Below are positions 36,199 to 44,538 of a DNA stretch of 64,000 bases, in pieces. The DNA is from JAVJUS01 sp040220455 (GTDB lineage: Bacteria > Pseudomonadota > Alphaproteobacteria > DSM-16000 > Inquilinaceae), in assembly GCA_040220455.1 (NCBI GenBank), contig JAVJUS010000132.1:7702-71701 (forward strand), given 5' to 3'. Within the stretch, counting starts at the first letter, position 1. Each line of letters opens with the position of its first letter. The notes under the pieces were generated by a model. That model was not told the origin of the DNA, ran no database searches, and saw only the letters and a program-made list of their open reading frames with translations. The position numbers and the translations under genes are program-made.

Positions 36199-37079
36199 CA
36201 GCCGGTCACCTCGATCTGCTCGGGATGGTCGACGTCGATCATCGGCCCGTTGCGCTCGTAGAGCCAGCCGCGCACGCGCACCGTCCGGCCCGACAGCGAG
36301 AGCGGGTCGAAGCCGGCCTCGCGGAAGGCGCCGCGGTCGTCGGGCGCGATGGTGGCGGTGACATCGCGCCGCCAGTCATCGCCGAAATTCAGGAAGATCC
36401 GGCCGCTGCGCACGATGGCGGCGTCGCGCACCCGGCCCTCGACGAGCTGGAAGGTGTCGATGTCGGCGGCGAGCCGGGCCGGGTCGGCCGGGCGCACGGC
36501 ATACCAGTCGAGCGCCCAGATGCCGGCCAGCGCCGCCCGGGCCGCGCGCTCCAGCGCCAGCATGTCGGCGACGGCCGTGCGGTTGTCGGCGAAGCTGTAG
36601 ACCCGGGCGAGGCCCCGCTCCAGCATCGCGCCCTGGATCCACACCCCGTCGTCGCGCCGCAGATGGGCCAGCGCCCGGCCGTGGCGGTCGACCGGCCGGC
36701 CGCCGACGGCGAGCGCCACCCGCCGGCCCAGCGCCAGCGAGCCGAGCCCGGCCATCGCCTCGTCGGCCAGCGGCCAGTCGACGAAGCCCTCCCGCCCCAG
36801 CGCGCGTTTGGGCGCCTGCAGCCCGACCAGCCGCACCTCGGTATCGTCGTCGAGGAACAGGGTGTCGCCGTCGACGATGCGCACCACGGTCGCGACCCGC
36901 TCGGGCGCCAGCGCGCGCGGCAGGAGCGGCCCCGGCACCGCGCCCCGCGCGGAGAGAGGACCGACGACAGCGGCGAGCGCGCCGCCCAGCAGACCCGAGA
37001 GCGCACCGCGCAGCACGGCGCGCCGTCCGGCGCCCGGCCCGCCGGCCGGGTGAGTTTGGGGGCGCGACAGCCGCCTCAT
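36198..37079 (-). CDS. Exported thermonuclease (SNase)-fold protein with altered active site
   Basis: The 293-residue protein has a twin-arginine-like N-terminus (GRRAVLRGALSGLLGGAL) and an SNase domain at about 62-190 (VRIVDGDTLFLDDDTEVRLVGLQAPK). Compared with staphylococcal nuclease, the conserved Arg (R83) and the late Arg in DRHGRALAH are kept. The motif that normally reads DxPE is QAPK here, so Asp40 becomes Gln88 and Glu43 becomes Lys91. Loss of the calcium ligand and general base suggests no nuclease activity. ATG 37079 is chosen over upstream codons because it gives the shortest complete Tat signal. Confidence 0.8.
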   Translation of the reverse strand: MRRLSRPQTHPAGGPGAGRRAVLRGALSGLLGGALAAVVGPLSARGAVPGPLLPRALAPERVATVVRIVDGDTLFLDDDTEVRLVGLQAPKRALGREGFVDWPLADEAMAGLGSLALGRRVALAVGGRPVDRHGRALAHLRRDDGVWIQGAMLERGLARVYSFADNRTAVADMLALERAARAALAGIWALDWYAVRPADPARLAADIDTFQLVEGRVRDAAIVRSGRIFLNFGDDWRRDVTATIAPDDRGAFREAGFDPLSLSGRTVRVRGWLYERNGPMIDVDHPEQIEVTG

Positions 37080-37264
37080 CCGCGCTATATACCCTTCGTC
37101 GAGTGACATCGGCGACACCCCGGGCGCGGCGGGCCGCACCCGGGAAGGAACAGCCCGCCCGCGGCCCGCCGCCGTGCCCCGGGAGGGCGATCATGGAGCA
37201 AGGCCGGGCGCCGCGCCAGACCGGGCGTGCCCGCCGGCCGGGGACGAGCAAGACACGCCAGGGC

Positions 37265-38215
37265 ATGCCGCGCGACATCATCTTCCCGCCGATCGAGCCC
37301 TATCAGGCCGGCTATCTGCCGGTCGATCCTCTGCACAGCCTCTACTGGGAGCAGAGCGGCAACCCCCATGGCGTGCCGGCGCTGTTCCTGCACGGCGGAC
37401 CCGGGGCCGGCGCCTCGCCGACCCATCGGCGCTTCTTCGACCCGGCGCATTACCGCATCGTCGTCTTCGACCAGCGCGGCGCGGGGCGCTCCCGGCCGCA
37501 TGGCGAGACGCGGGACAACTCGCCCGACGCGCTGGTCGCCGACGCCGAGGCCCTGCGCCGCCACCTTGGCATCGCGCGCTGGCACATCTTCGGCGGATCC
37601 TGGGGCTCGACGCTGGCGCTCGCCTACGCCCAGGCCCATCCGGATCGCTGCCTGTCGCTGATCCTGCGCGGCATCTTCCTGCTGCGCCAGCAGGAGGTCG
37701 ACTGGTTCCTCTACGGCATGCGCCTGTTCTTCCCGGAGGCCTGGCGCCGCTTCGCCCATCACCTGCCGGAAAGCGAGCGCGGCGACCTGCTGGAAGGCTA
37801 CTGGAAGCGCCTGATCGACCCGGATCCGGCGGTCCATCTGCCGGCGGCCAGGGCCTGGAGCTACTACGAGGGCGCCTGCTCGACCCTGATGCCCCATCCG
37901 GAGGCCGTCGCGGCGGCGAGCGAGGACGCCCACGCCCTGGGCCTGGCACGGATCGAGGCGCACTATTTCCGCCACAACCGCTTCGAGCCGGAGGACCGGC
38001 TGCTGCGCGACATCGACCGTATCCGCCATATCCCGACGGTGATCGTCCAGGGCCGCTACGACGTGGTCTGCCCGGTCTCGACCGCCGACGAGCTGCACGC
38101 CGCCTGGCCGGAGGCGGAATACGTGGTCGTGCCCGATGCCGGGCATTCCGCGATGGAGCCCGGAATCCGCAGCGCCCTCATCTCCGCCGTCCAGCGCTTC
38201 CGACGGATCGGCTGA
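37265..38215 (+). CDS. pip: Proline iminopeptidase
   Basis: The 316-residue protein opens like other Pip proteins (FPPIEPYQAGYLPVDPLHSLYWEQSGNP) and has HGGPGAG for the oxyanion hole. The GGSWGS elbow supplies Ser112, and later GRYDVVCP (Asp) and AGHSAM (His) complete the triad. It is cytoplasmic and releases N-terminal proline from peptides. ATG 37265 is preferred because upstream in-frame ATGs only add a low-complexity basic leader. It stands alone between the divergent nuclease gene and the chvI operon. Confidence 0.94.
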   Translation: MPRDIIFPPIEPYQAGYLPVDPLHSLYWEQSGNPHGVPALFLHGGPGAGASPTHRRFFDPAHYRIVVFDQRGAGRSRPHGETRDNSPDALVADAEALRRHLGIARWHIFGGSWGSTLALAYAQAHPDRCLSLILRGIFLLRQQEVDWFLYGMRLFFPEAWRRFAHHLPESERGDLLEGYWKRLIDPDPAVHLPAARAWSYYEGACSTLMPHPEAVAAASEDAHALGLARIEAHYFRHNRFEPEDRLLRDIDRIRHIPTVIVQGRYDVVCPVSTADELHAAWPEAEYVVVPDAGHSAMEPGIRSALISAVQRFRRIG

Positions 38216-38405
38216 CACCGCCGAGGAGCGCCCGAAGCGCCACCGAATAGGCCGTATCGCGCCCGAAACGCCTTCAAACGGGCCGCAATGGCGCCATATT
38301 GACGCAACACCGTCCTCACGACCCCGCTCGACGGCGCGCGCGATCCGGCCCGCGCCCGTCTCCGGGCGGGGCGGTTCACCGGGGACAGGGCGAGGAGGCT
38401 CGGGC

Positions 38406-39104
38406 TTGAGCGGCATGATCGCGTTGGTCGACGACGACCGGAACATCCTGACCTCGGTCTCGATGGCGCTCGAGGCCGAGGGTTTCGAGGTGCGCACCTA
38501 CGCCGACGGCGACGAGGCGCTGCGCGGCCTTGCCCATCGGCCCTGCGACCTGGCCGTGCTCGACATCAAGATGCCGCGCATGGACGGCATGGAGCTGCTC
38601 AAGCGCCTGCGCGAGCATTCCAATGTCCCGGTCATCTTCCTGACCTCCAAGGACGACGAGGTCGACGAGGTGCTGGGCCTGCGCATGGGCGCGGACGACT
38701 ACATCAAGAAGCCGTTTTCCCAGCGCCTGCTGATCGAGCGCATCCGCGCCCTGCTGCGGCGGGAGCAGCTCTCCCGCGACCAGTCGCCGGTCGACCCGGA
38801 GACGGTGATCACCCGCGGCTCGCTGGTGCTCGACGGCAACCGGCACGCCTGCCTGTGGAAGGGCGACCCGATCGAGCTGACGGTGACCGAATTCCTGCTG
38901 GTCAAGGCGCTCGCCCAGCGGCCCGGCCACGTCAAGAGCCGCGACCAGCTGATGGATGCCGCCTATGGCGAGCACATCTATGTCGACGACCGCACGATCG
39001 ACAGCCACATCAAGCGCATCCGCAAGAAGTTCAAGGCGGTCGATGACGATTTCGCCCAGATCGAGACCCTGTACGGCGTCGGCTACCGCTACAAGGAGGC
39101 CTGA
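38406..39104 (+). CDS. chvI: Response regulator ChvI
   Basis: The receiver domain opens IALVDDDRNILTSVSMALEAEGF and has the phospho-acceptor Asp in LAVLDIKMPRMDG (about residue 54). The OmpR-type winged helix has IELTVTEFLLVKALAQRPG and YVDDRTIDSHIKRIRKKF. This is the ChvI/ExoR-system regulator of acid and envelope stress in alphaproteobacteria. The TTG start at 38406 is proposed because GAGGAGG ends about ten bases upstream at standard spacing; ATG 38415 is nine bases further and less well placed. The 190-bp upstream gap probably contains the operon promoter. Confidence 0.93.
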   Translation: MSGMIALVDDDRNILTSVSMALEAEGFEVRTYADGDEALRGLAHRPCDLAVLDIKMPRMDGMELLKRLREHSNVPVIFLTSKDDEVDEVLGLRMGADDYIKKPFSQRLLIERIRALLRREQLSRDQSPVDPETVITRGSLVLDGNRHACLWKGDPIELTVTEFLLVKALAQRPGHVKSRDQLMDAAYGEHIYVDDRTIDSHIKRIRKKFKAVDDDFAQIETLYGVGYRYKEA

Positions 39105-39146
39105 CGTCGGTCGGCACGGCGGCGCCCGCGACGCGCGGGGCCGGGC

Positions 39147-40895
39147 GTGACGGCGGCGACCGAGGACCGTCGGACGCGCCGCCGCGCGCGCCGCTCGGGT
39201 GGCACGGCCGAGCCCGTCGACCCGACGGCGCCGGAGCGTGGCGCCGATCGGCCGCCGGTGCCGGGCGGGCGGCCCGTGGAGGAGGCGCGCCGGCGCGTGA
39301 CGGCCCGCCCGGCCCGGCGCCGACGGTGGTTTTCCAAGCTCACGGCGCGGGTGCTGGCGATCAACGTGCTGGCGCTGCTGATCCTGGTCGGCGGCCTGCT
39401 CTATCTCGGCCGCTACGAGGAGCGGCTGATCCAGCAGGAACTGGCCTCGCTGCATTCCGAGGCGCTGATCTTCGCCGCCGCCCTGGTCGAGGGCGCGATC
39501 GAGGAATCGCCTGACGGCGTCGGCCAGCGCCTGAACGAGCGACGCGCCGCGCAGATCGTCCGCCGCCTCTACGAGACCACCCAGACCCGCATCCGGCTGT
39601 TCGGGCCGGAGGGCGCGATGATGGCCGACAGCCGGATCATCGCCGGGCCCGGCGGCGTGGTCGAGGTCGAGCCGCTGCTGCCGCGCCAGGACGACGGCGT
39701 GCTGCGCACGCTCATGGACACGGCCTACGACTGGGCGACGCTCGCCGTGCCGCCGCGCAAGCGCTGGCCGGTCTATGACGAGGACCCGGAGCAGCGGGCC
39801 ACCGACTACGAGGCGGTGACGCGCGCCCTGCTGGGCCAGGTCGGCCGCCAGATCTGGAGCGCGCCGGAGAGCGGGCTGGTGCTGGGCGTCGCCGTGCCGG
39901 TGCAGCCCCTGCGCGAGGTGGTCGGGGCGGTGCTGGTGACCCGCGACACCCGCGCGATCGAGCAGGCGATGCGCTCGGTACGCGGCGACATCCTCAGCGT
40001 GTTCGCCGTCTCGCTGGCGATCACCGTGTTCCTGTCGATCTATCTGGCCGGCACGATCACCCGGCCGATCCGCCGCCTGGCGCTGGCCGCCGAGCGGGTG
40101 CGCCGGGGCCACGGCCGCGAGGTCGAGATCCCGGACCTGACCGGCAAGCGCGACGAGATCGGCGAGCTGTCGGGCGCGCTCAGGGCCATGACCGCGGCCC
40201 TGTGGGCGCGCATGGACGCCATCGAGCGCTTCGCCGCCGACGTCGCCCACGAGATCAAGAACCCGCTGACCTCCCTGCGCAGCGCGGTCGAGACCACGGC
40301 GCGCGTGACCGATCCCGAGCAGCAGCGCAAGCTGATGGCGATCATCCTGCAGGACGTCCAGCGCCTGGACCGGCTGATCACCGACATCTCCGACGCCTCG
40401 CGCCTGGACGCGGAGCTGTCGCGCGCCCGCATGGCGCCGGTCGACATCCACTCCCTGCTCGACGCCCTGGCCGAGCTCTACCGTGCCACGGTGGACGCCG
40501 AGGACGGGCCGGCGATCGTCTTCGACGCCGAGGAGGCGCCGGTCGTCGTGCCCGGTCTGGAGGACCGGCTGGTCCAGGTCTTCCGCAACCTTATCGCCAA
40601 CGCGATCACCTTCTCCCCGCCGGGCGGGACGATCACGGTGAGCCTGCGCCGGGAGGCCGGCGAGGTCGTGATCGTCGTCGAGGACGAGGGGCCGGGCATC
40701 CCGCCCGGCAAGCTGGAGGCGATCTTCGACCGGTTCTACACCGAGCGGCCCAAGGAGGAGAGCTTCGGCACCCATTCCGGGCTGGGGCTGTCGATCTCCA
40801 AGCAGATCGTCGAGGCGCATGGCGGCTCGCTGCGCGCGGAGAACCGCGAGCGGCGCGGCGGGGCGCGCTTCGTCATCCGGCTTCCGGCTTCGTGA
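39147..40895 (+). CDS. chvG: Sensor histidine kinase ChvG
   Basis: The 582-residue kinase has a basic N-terminal tail, TM1 (about 70-90), a periplasmic sensor (about 90-285), TM2 (about 288-310), HAMP, and the DHp helix FAADVAHEIKNPLTSLRSAVE with the phosphorylated His. The ATPase domain has LIANAITFSPPGG (N box), DEGPGIPPG (G1) and HSGLGLSIS (G2). The start GTG 39147 gives a longer basic N-terminus than usual. It pairs with ChvI, 42 bases upstream. Confidence 0.93.
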   Translation: MTAATEDRRTRRRARRSGGTAEPVDPTAPERGADRPPVPGGRPVEEARRRVTARPARRRRWFSKLTARVLAINVLALLILVGGLLYLGRYEERLIQQELASLHSEALIFAAALVEGAIEESPDGVGQRLNERRAAQIVRRLYETTQTRIRLFGPEGAMMADSRIIAGPGGVVEVEPLLPRQDDGVLRTLMDTAYDWATLAVPPRKRWPVYDEDPEQRATDYEAVTRALLGQVGRQIWSAPESGLVLGVAVPVQPLREVVGAVLVTRDTRAIEQAMRSVRGDILSVFAVSLAITVFLSIYLAGTITRPIRRLALAAERVRRGHGREVEIPDLTGKRDEIGELSGALRAMTAALWARMDAIERFAADVAHEIKNPLTSLRSAVETTARVTDPEQQRKLMAIILQDVQRLDRLITDISDASRLDAELSRARMAPVDIHSLLDALAELYRATVDAEDGPAIVFDAEEAPVVVPGLEDRLVQVFRNLIANAITFSPPGGTITVSLRREAGEVVIVVEDEGPGIPPGKLEAIFDRFYTERPKEESFGTHSGLGLSISKQIVEAHGGSLRAENRERRGGARFVIRLPAS

Positions 40896-40976
40896 AGGTC
40901 GCCCTGCGGATCGATCCCCCGCCGCGCCGCGAAAAGCGATAGAGTAACGCCTCCGGAGTCGCGCAGGAGAGGACGC

Positions 40977-42137
40977 ATGACCGCCGCCCGACCGAACCGC
41001 GCCGCCCCCCGATCCCGGCCCCGATCCGCTCGCCGCCCGATATCGCCGGCGCGCGCCCTGGCGCTGGCCGCTGCGCCAGCCGCCCTGCTGTCCCTCGCCT
41101 GTGGCCCCACGGCCTCGGCGCAGGATGCCGCGCCGGGCGCGGAAACTGGCGCCGTCACCCCGATAGACGCCCCCTATTACGTGAGCTGGGTGCGCGCCAC
41201 CCTGCGCGCCGAGCCCTCGCCCGAGGCCGAGGTGCTGGCCGTGCTGGGATTCGGCAGCCTGGTCACGGTGACCGGGGAGCTGGAGGCGGGCCCGTGGCTG
41301 CGGGTCGTCGACGACGCCGGGCGCGCGGGCTGGATCTTCGCGGAGGTCCTCGCCCCCGCCGTCGTGGCCGGGCCCGGAACGGTGCCGGACGCGGGCGAGC
41401 CCGGGCCCGGCGCGACGCCGGAGTCGCCCGACGACACGCCGGAGACGGCGACCCCGATCGACCCGCCGGAAGCGACGCCGGCCGTCTACGAAGGAACGAT
41501 CGGGCCGGACGACAGCGCGGACATGTTCCGTTTCGAGGCGTCGGACTGGACGGCGGTGACCATCGAACTCGACGGGCTGTCGGCCGACGCCGATATCGGC
41601 CTGCTCGACAACACCGGCCAGGCGATCGCGGAGAGCCTGGCCGGCGGCGCGACGTCCGAGCGCATCGAGTCGGTGCTGGCGGCCGGGACCTACTACATCG
41701 AGGTCTATCGCTACGACGGCGAAACCGACTACCGCCTCACCGTCAGCGGCACGCCCGGCGTCCCGCCGCCGGACGACGACGCCGGCGCGACGCCCGACGC
41801 CGCCTTCGACCTGGGCCTAGTGTCCGGAGAGGCGCGCTACGAGGGCTGGGTCGCGCCCGGCCGGGACGATGTCGACTACCTGGCCTTCGACCTGCCGGAG
41901 CGCTCGCGGCTGACGGTCGCCTTGACCGGGCTGGAGGCGGATGCCGATATCACCCTGGAATCGCCGATAGAGGGTGAGCTCGCGAGCTCCATGCTCGCCG
42001 ATACGGCGGACGAGACCATAGACATCGCCCTCGGCGCCGGGCGATACCTCCTCCGCGTGACGGCGTTCGACGGCGAGACCGACTATGTGGTGACGGTGCG
42101 CGCCACGCCGGTCGGCGAGAAGCCGACGCCGCAATAG
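40977..42137 (+). CDS. Exported SH3 + tandem PPC-domain protein
   Basis: The 386-residue protein has a basic N-terminus and a signal peptide (hydrophobic about 25-42, cleavage near ASAQD). A bacterial SH3 domain (about 60-120) contains the VRATLRAEPSPEAEVLAVLG and GWIFAEV motifs. A Pro-rich acidic linker and two pre-peptidase C-terminal (PPC) domains follow (about 160-258 and 280-380), each ending with GxYyxxVxxyDGETDY. There is no enzymatic domain. It is likely periplasmic and binds cell wall or protein ligands. Its place between chvG and hprK is unusual and hints at a link to envelope sensing by ChvG. Confidence 0.83.
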   Translation: MTAARPNRAAPRSRPRSARRPISPARALALAAAPAALLSLACGPTASAQDAAPGAETGAVTPIDAPYYVSWVRATLRAEPSPEAEVLAVLGFGSLVTVTGELEAGPWLRVVDDAGRAGWIFAEVLAPAVVAGPGTVPDAGEPGPGATPESPDDTPETATPIDPPEATPAVYEGTIGPDDSADMFRFEASDWTAVTIELDGLSADADIGLLDNTGQAIAESLAGGATSERIESVLAAGTYYIEVYRYDGETDYRLTVSGTPGVPPPDDDAGATPDAAFDLGLVSGEARYEGWVAPGRDDVDYLAFDLPERSRLTVALTGLEADADITLESPIEGELASSMLADTADETIDIALGAGRYLLRVTAFDGETDYVVTVRATPVGEKPTPQ

Positions 42138-42173
42138 GCCGCCTCCGGCCCGCCGGGGGTGGCGGAGGTCGCG

Positions 42174-42734
42174 ATGAGCGTTGCCGATACCCGCGCGACC
42201 GCCCGGCCCGCCGGCCGCGAGTCGGACGGCGACCTGTCCGGCCGGGAGGGCGCGGTCGCGCCGGCCCGAACCGTCCACGCCACCTGCGTCGCGCTCGACG
42301 GCCATGGCCTGCTGCTTCGCGGGCCGTCGGGCGCCGGCAAGTCGGATCTGGCCTTGAGGCTGATCGACGGCGGCGCGCTGCTGGTCGCCGACGACCGGAC
42401 GGTGTTGAGCCTGCGGGGCGGGATCGTCCGCGCCGCCGCACCCGCCGCGCTGGCCGGCCTTCTGGAAGTCCGGGGCATCGGCCCCCTGCCCGTAACCGCC
42501 GTGACCGAGAGCGCGCCGGTCGCCCTGATCGTCGACCTGGTCGGCGCCGGCGCGATCGAGCGTCTGCCGGCGCCGGAGACCGAGCCGCTGCTGGGCGTCG
42601 CCGTGCCGCGCGTCGCCCTCGACCCCTTCGCCGCCGGCACGCCGGCCGCGCTGCGCCTGCTGGCCGCCGCGATGGAACGGTCCTGCGGCGCCTGGCCGGT
42701 GGTCGACCGCCCGGCGGGGGAGGACGGATCGTGA
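42174..42734 (+). CDS. hprK: HPr kinase/phosphorylase (short alphaproteobacterial form)
   Basis: The 186-residue protein consists of only the C-terminal kinase domain, as usual in alphaproteobacteria. Walker A is RGPSGAGKSDLALRLI, followed by LLVADDRTVL and the signature LEVRGIGPLPV. It phosphorylates the regulatory Ser of HPr. ATG 42174 has GGAGG five bases upstream, which decides it over GTG 42159. A 40-residue non-conserved leader precedes the domain. The stop overlaps the rapZ GTG start by four bases. Confidence 0.94.
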   Translation: MSVADTRATARPAGRESDGDLSGREGAVAPARTVHATCVALDGHGLLLRGPSGAGKSDLALRLIDGGALLVADDRTVLSLRGGIVRAAAPAALAGLLEVRGIGPLPVTAVTESAPVALIVDLVGAGAIERLPAPETEPLLGVAVPRVALDPFAAGTPAALRLLAAAMERSCGAWPVVDRPAGEDGS

Positions 42735-43735
42735 CCGCCGGACCGGCGGACGGCACGCCGCTGGCCGAGCCGCCGGCGGCCGACGCGGCGACCGGCAATG
42801 CGCGCGGCCGGCCGCCCGGAGACGGTCGGCGGCCCGTGGTCCTGATCACCGGCCTGTCCGGCGCGGGGCTGTCGACGGCGCTCAAGACACTCGAGGATCT
42901 GGGCTACGAGGCGGTCGACAACCTGCCCATGGCGCTGGTGCCCGGCCTGGTGGCGCTCGATGGAGACCGGGGCGGAGACCGGGGCGGCGACCGGGGCGGC
43001 GACCGGGGCCGGCCGCTCGCCATCAGCATCGACTGCCGCACGCGGGATTTCTCCGCCGCCGCCCTGCGCGGCGTGATGGAGGGGCTGGAGGCGCGCGGCG
43101 ACCTGGCGGTCTCGCTGCTGCTGGTCGTGTGCGACGACGAGGTGCTGCAGCGGCGGTTCACCGAGACCCGGCGCCGCCACCCGCTGGCCGGCGACCGGCC
43201 GGTGGCCGACGGCATCCGGCGCGAGCGCGCGCTGCTGGCGCCACTCTACGACGTCGCCGACGAGACGGTCGACACCTCGATCCTGTCGATCCACGAGCTG
43301 CGCCGCTGGCTCGGCGGCCGCTTCGCGCTCGATGCCGGGCCCGCGCTGTTCGTCACGGTCCAGTCCTTCGCCTTCCGGCGCGGCCTGCCCCGGGAATCCG
43401 ACCTGGTCTTCGACGTCCGCTTCCTGGCCAACCCGCACTGGGACCCAGCCCTGAGGGCGCTGACCGGACTCGACCCGGCGGTGCGCGCGGCGGTCGAGCG
43501 CGACCCGGGTTTCCCCGGCTTCTTCGACGACCTGACCCGGCTGCTGGCGCCCCTGCTGCCGCGCTACCAGCAGGAGGGCAAGAGCTATCTCACCATTGCC
43601 ATCGGCTGCACCGGCGGCCAACATCGCTCGGTGTGTATCGCCGAGCGGCTGGCCGGCTGGCTCGGCGAGAGCGCCTACAAGGTGGCCGTCGTCCACCGCG
43701 ATCTGCCCGCGTCGGGCGTCTCCCCGGCCGGGTGA
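42731..43735 (+). CDS. rapZ: RNase adapter/nucleotide-binding protein RapZ, with degenerate Walker A
   Basis: The 334-residue protein has the N-terminal GLSGAGLSTALKTLEDLGYEAVDNLP and the C-terminal RapZ domain (SYLTIAIGCTGGQHRSVCIAERLA). The P-loop lysine is replaced by Leu47. A four-copy Gly-Asp-Arg-Gly insertion (residues 78-93) lies after VALDG. RapZ controls amino-sugar metabolism through RNase E in enteric bacteria; in alphaproteobacteria the role is less clear. It is coupled to hprK upstream. Confidence 0.93.
   Translation: MTAGPADGTPLAEPPAADAATGNARGRPPGDGRRPVVLITGLSGAGLSTALKTLEDLGYEAVDNLPMALVPGLVALDGDRGGDRGGDRGGDRGRPLAISIDCRTRDFSAAALRGVMEGLEARGDLAVSLLLVVCDDEVLQRRFTETRRRHPLAGDRPVADGIRRERALLAPLYDVADETVDTSILSIHELRRWLGGRFALDAGPALFVTVQSFAFRRGLPRESDLVFDVRFLANPHWDPALRALTGLDPAVRAAVERDPGFPGFFDDLTRLLAPLLPRYQQEGKSYLTIAIGCTGGQHRSVCIAERLAGWLGESAYKVAVVHRDLPASGVSPAG
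42962..43009 (+). repeat. In-frame 12-bp tandem repeat inside rapZ
   Basis: There are four copies of GGMGACCGGGGC. The first two have A and the last two have C at the third position, encoding Gly-Asp-Arg-Gly each time. The length is divisible by three, so copy-number change keeps the frame. Confidence 0.95.
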
Positions 43736-43834
43736 CCGGTCCGGACGCCCGGCGCCACCATCGGGAGGCCCGCCCATGTTACCCCCTCACGGTCCCACTC
43801 CGCCGCGTCCCTCCGGCAGCCCGGCGGGGCGACG

Positions 43835-44239
43835 ATGATCGGCATGGTGCTGGTCACCCACGGCCGCCTGGCCGAGGAGTTCATCGCCGCGCTGGAGCAC
43901 GTCGTCGGCGGGCAGAGCCAGATCGCCGCTGTGTGCATCGGCCCCGACGACGACATGGAGCAACGCCGGCTGGAGATCCTCGGCAAGGTCGACGAGGTCG
44001 ACGACGGCGACGGCGTGGTGCTGCTGACCGACATGTTCGGCGGCACGCCCTCGAACCTCGCCATCTCGATCATGGACAAGGCGCGGGTCGAGGTCATCGC
44101 CGGCATCAACCTGCCGATGCTGATCAAGCTCGCCTCGGTCCGGGCGACGGAGTCGCTGGCCGATTCCGTCACCCATGCCCGCGAGGCCGGCCAGAAATAC
44201 ATCAACGTCGCCTCGGCCCTGCTGGCGGACAGCCGCTGA
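43835..44239 (+). CDS. PTS EIIA-Man-type regulatory protein
   Basis: The 134-residue EIIA of the mannose family has the phosphoryl-accepting His in VLVTHGRLAEEF (His9) and the DMFGGTPSN motif (about 65-73). No EIIB or EIIC genes accompany it, so this is a regulatory, non-transporting PTS. It lies in the order hprK-rapZ-EIIA-HPr-EI. Its stop overlaps the HPr start by one base. Confidence 0.94.
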   Translation: MIGMVLVTHGRLAEEFIAALEHVVGGQSQIAAVCIGPDDDMEQRRLEILGKVDEVDDGDGVVLLTDMFGGTPSNLAISIMDKARVEVIAGINLPMLIKLASVRATESLADSVTHAREAGQKYINVASALLADSR

Positions 44240-44538
44240 TGAACGACGCCGGCGACACCAGGGGGGCGGATGCGGTCCGCCGGCGGGTGACGGTGGTCAA
44301 CCGGCGCGGGCTGCACGCCCGGGCGGCGGCGAAGTTCGTCAAGCTCGCCGGGCGCTTCGACGCCCGCGTCCTGGTCTGCCGCGCGGGCATGGAGGTCGGC
44401 GGCAACAGCATCATGGGCCTCATGATGCTGGCCGCCGGGCCGGGCGTGGAGATCGAGCTGACCGCCAGCGGCCCCCAGGCACGGGAGGCGGTGGACGCCC
44501 TCGAGGGCTTGATCGCCGCCAAGTTCGATGAGGACTGA
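44239..44538 (+). CDS. Phosphocarrier protein HPr
   Basis: The 99-residue HPr has the catalytic His in NRRGLHARAAAKFVKL and the regulatory Ser in GNSIMGLMMLAA, the target of HprK. A 14-residue extension precedes the domain. It overlaps the EIIA stop by one base and enzyme I by 11 bases. It passes phosphate from enzyme I to EIIA. Confidence 0.95.
   Translation: MNDAGDTRGADAVRRRVTVVNRRGLHARAAAKFVKLAGRFDARVLVCRAGMEVGGNSIMGLMMLAAGPGVEIELTASGPQAREAVDALEGLIAAKFDED

Noticed and set aside
38376..40820. 814-codon minus-strand frame opposite chvI/chvG
   Set aside because: It lies antisense to two clearly recognised genes and has a low-complexity composition with no motif.
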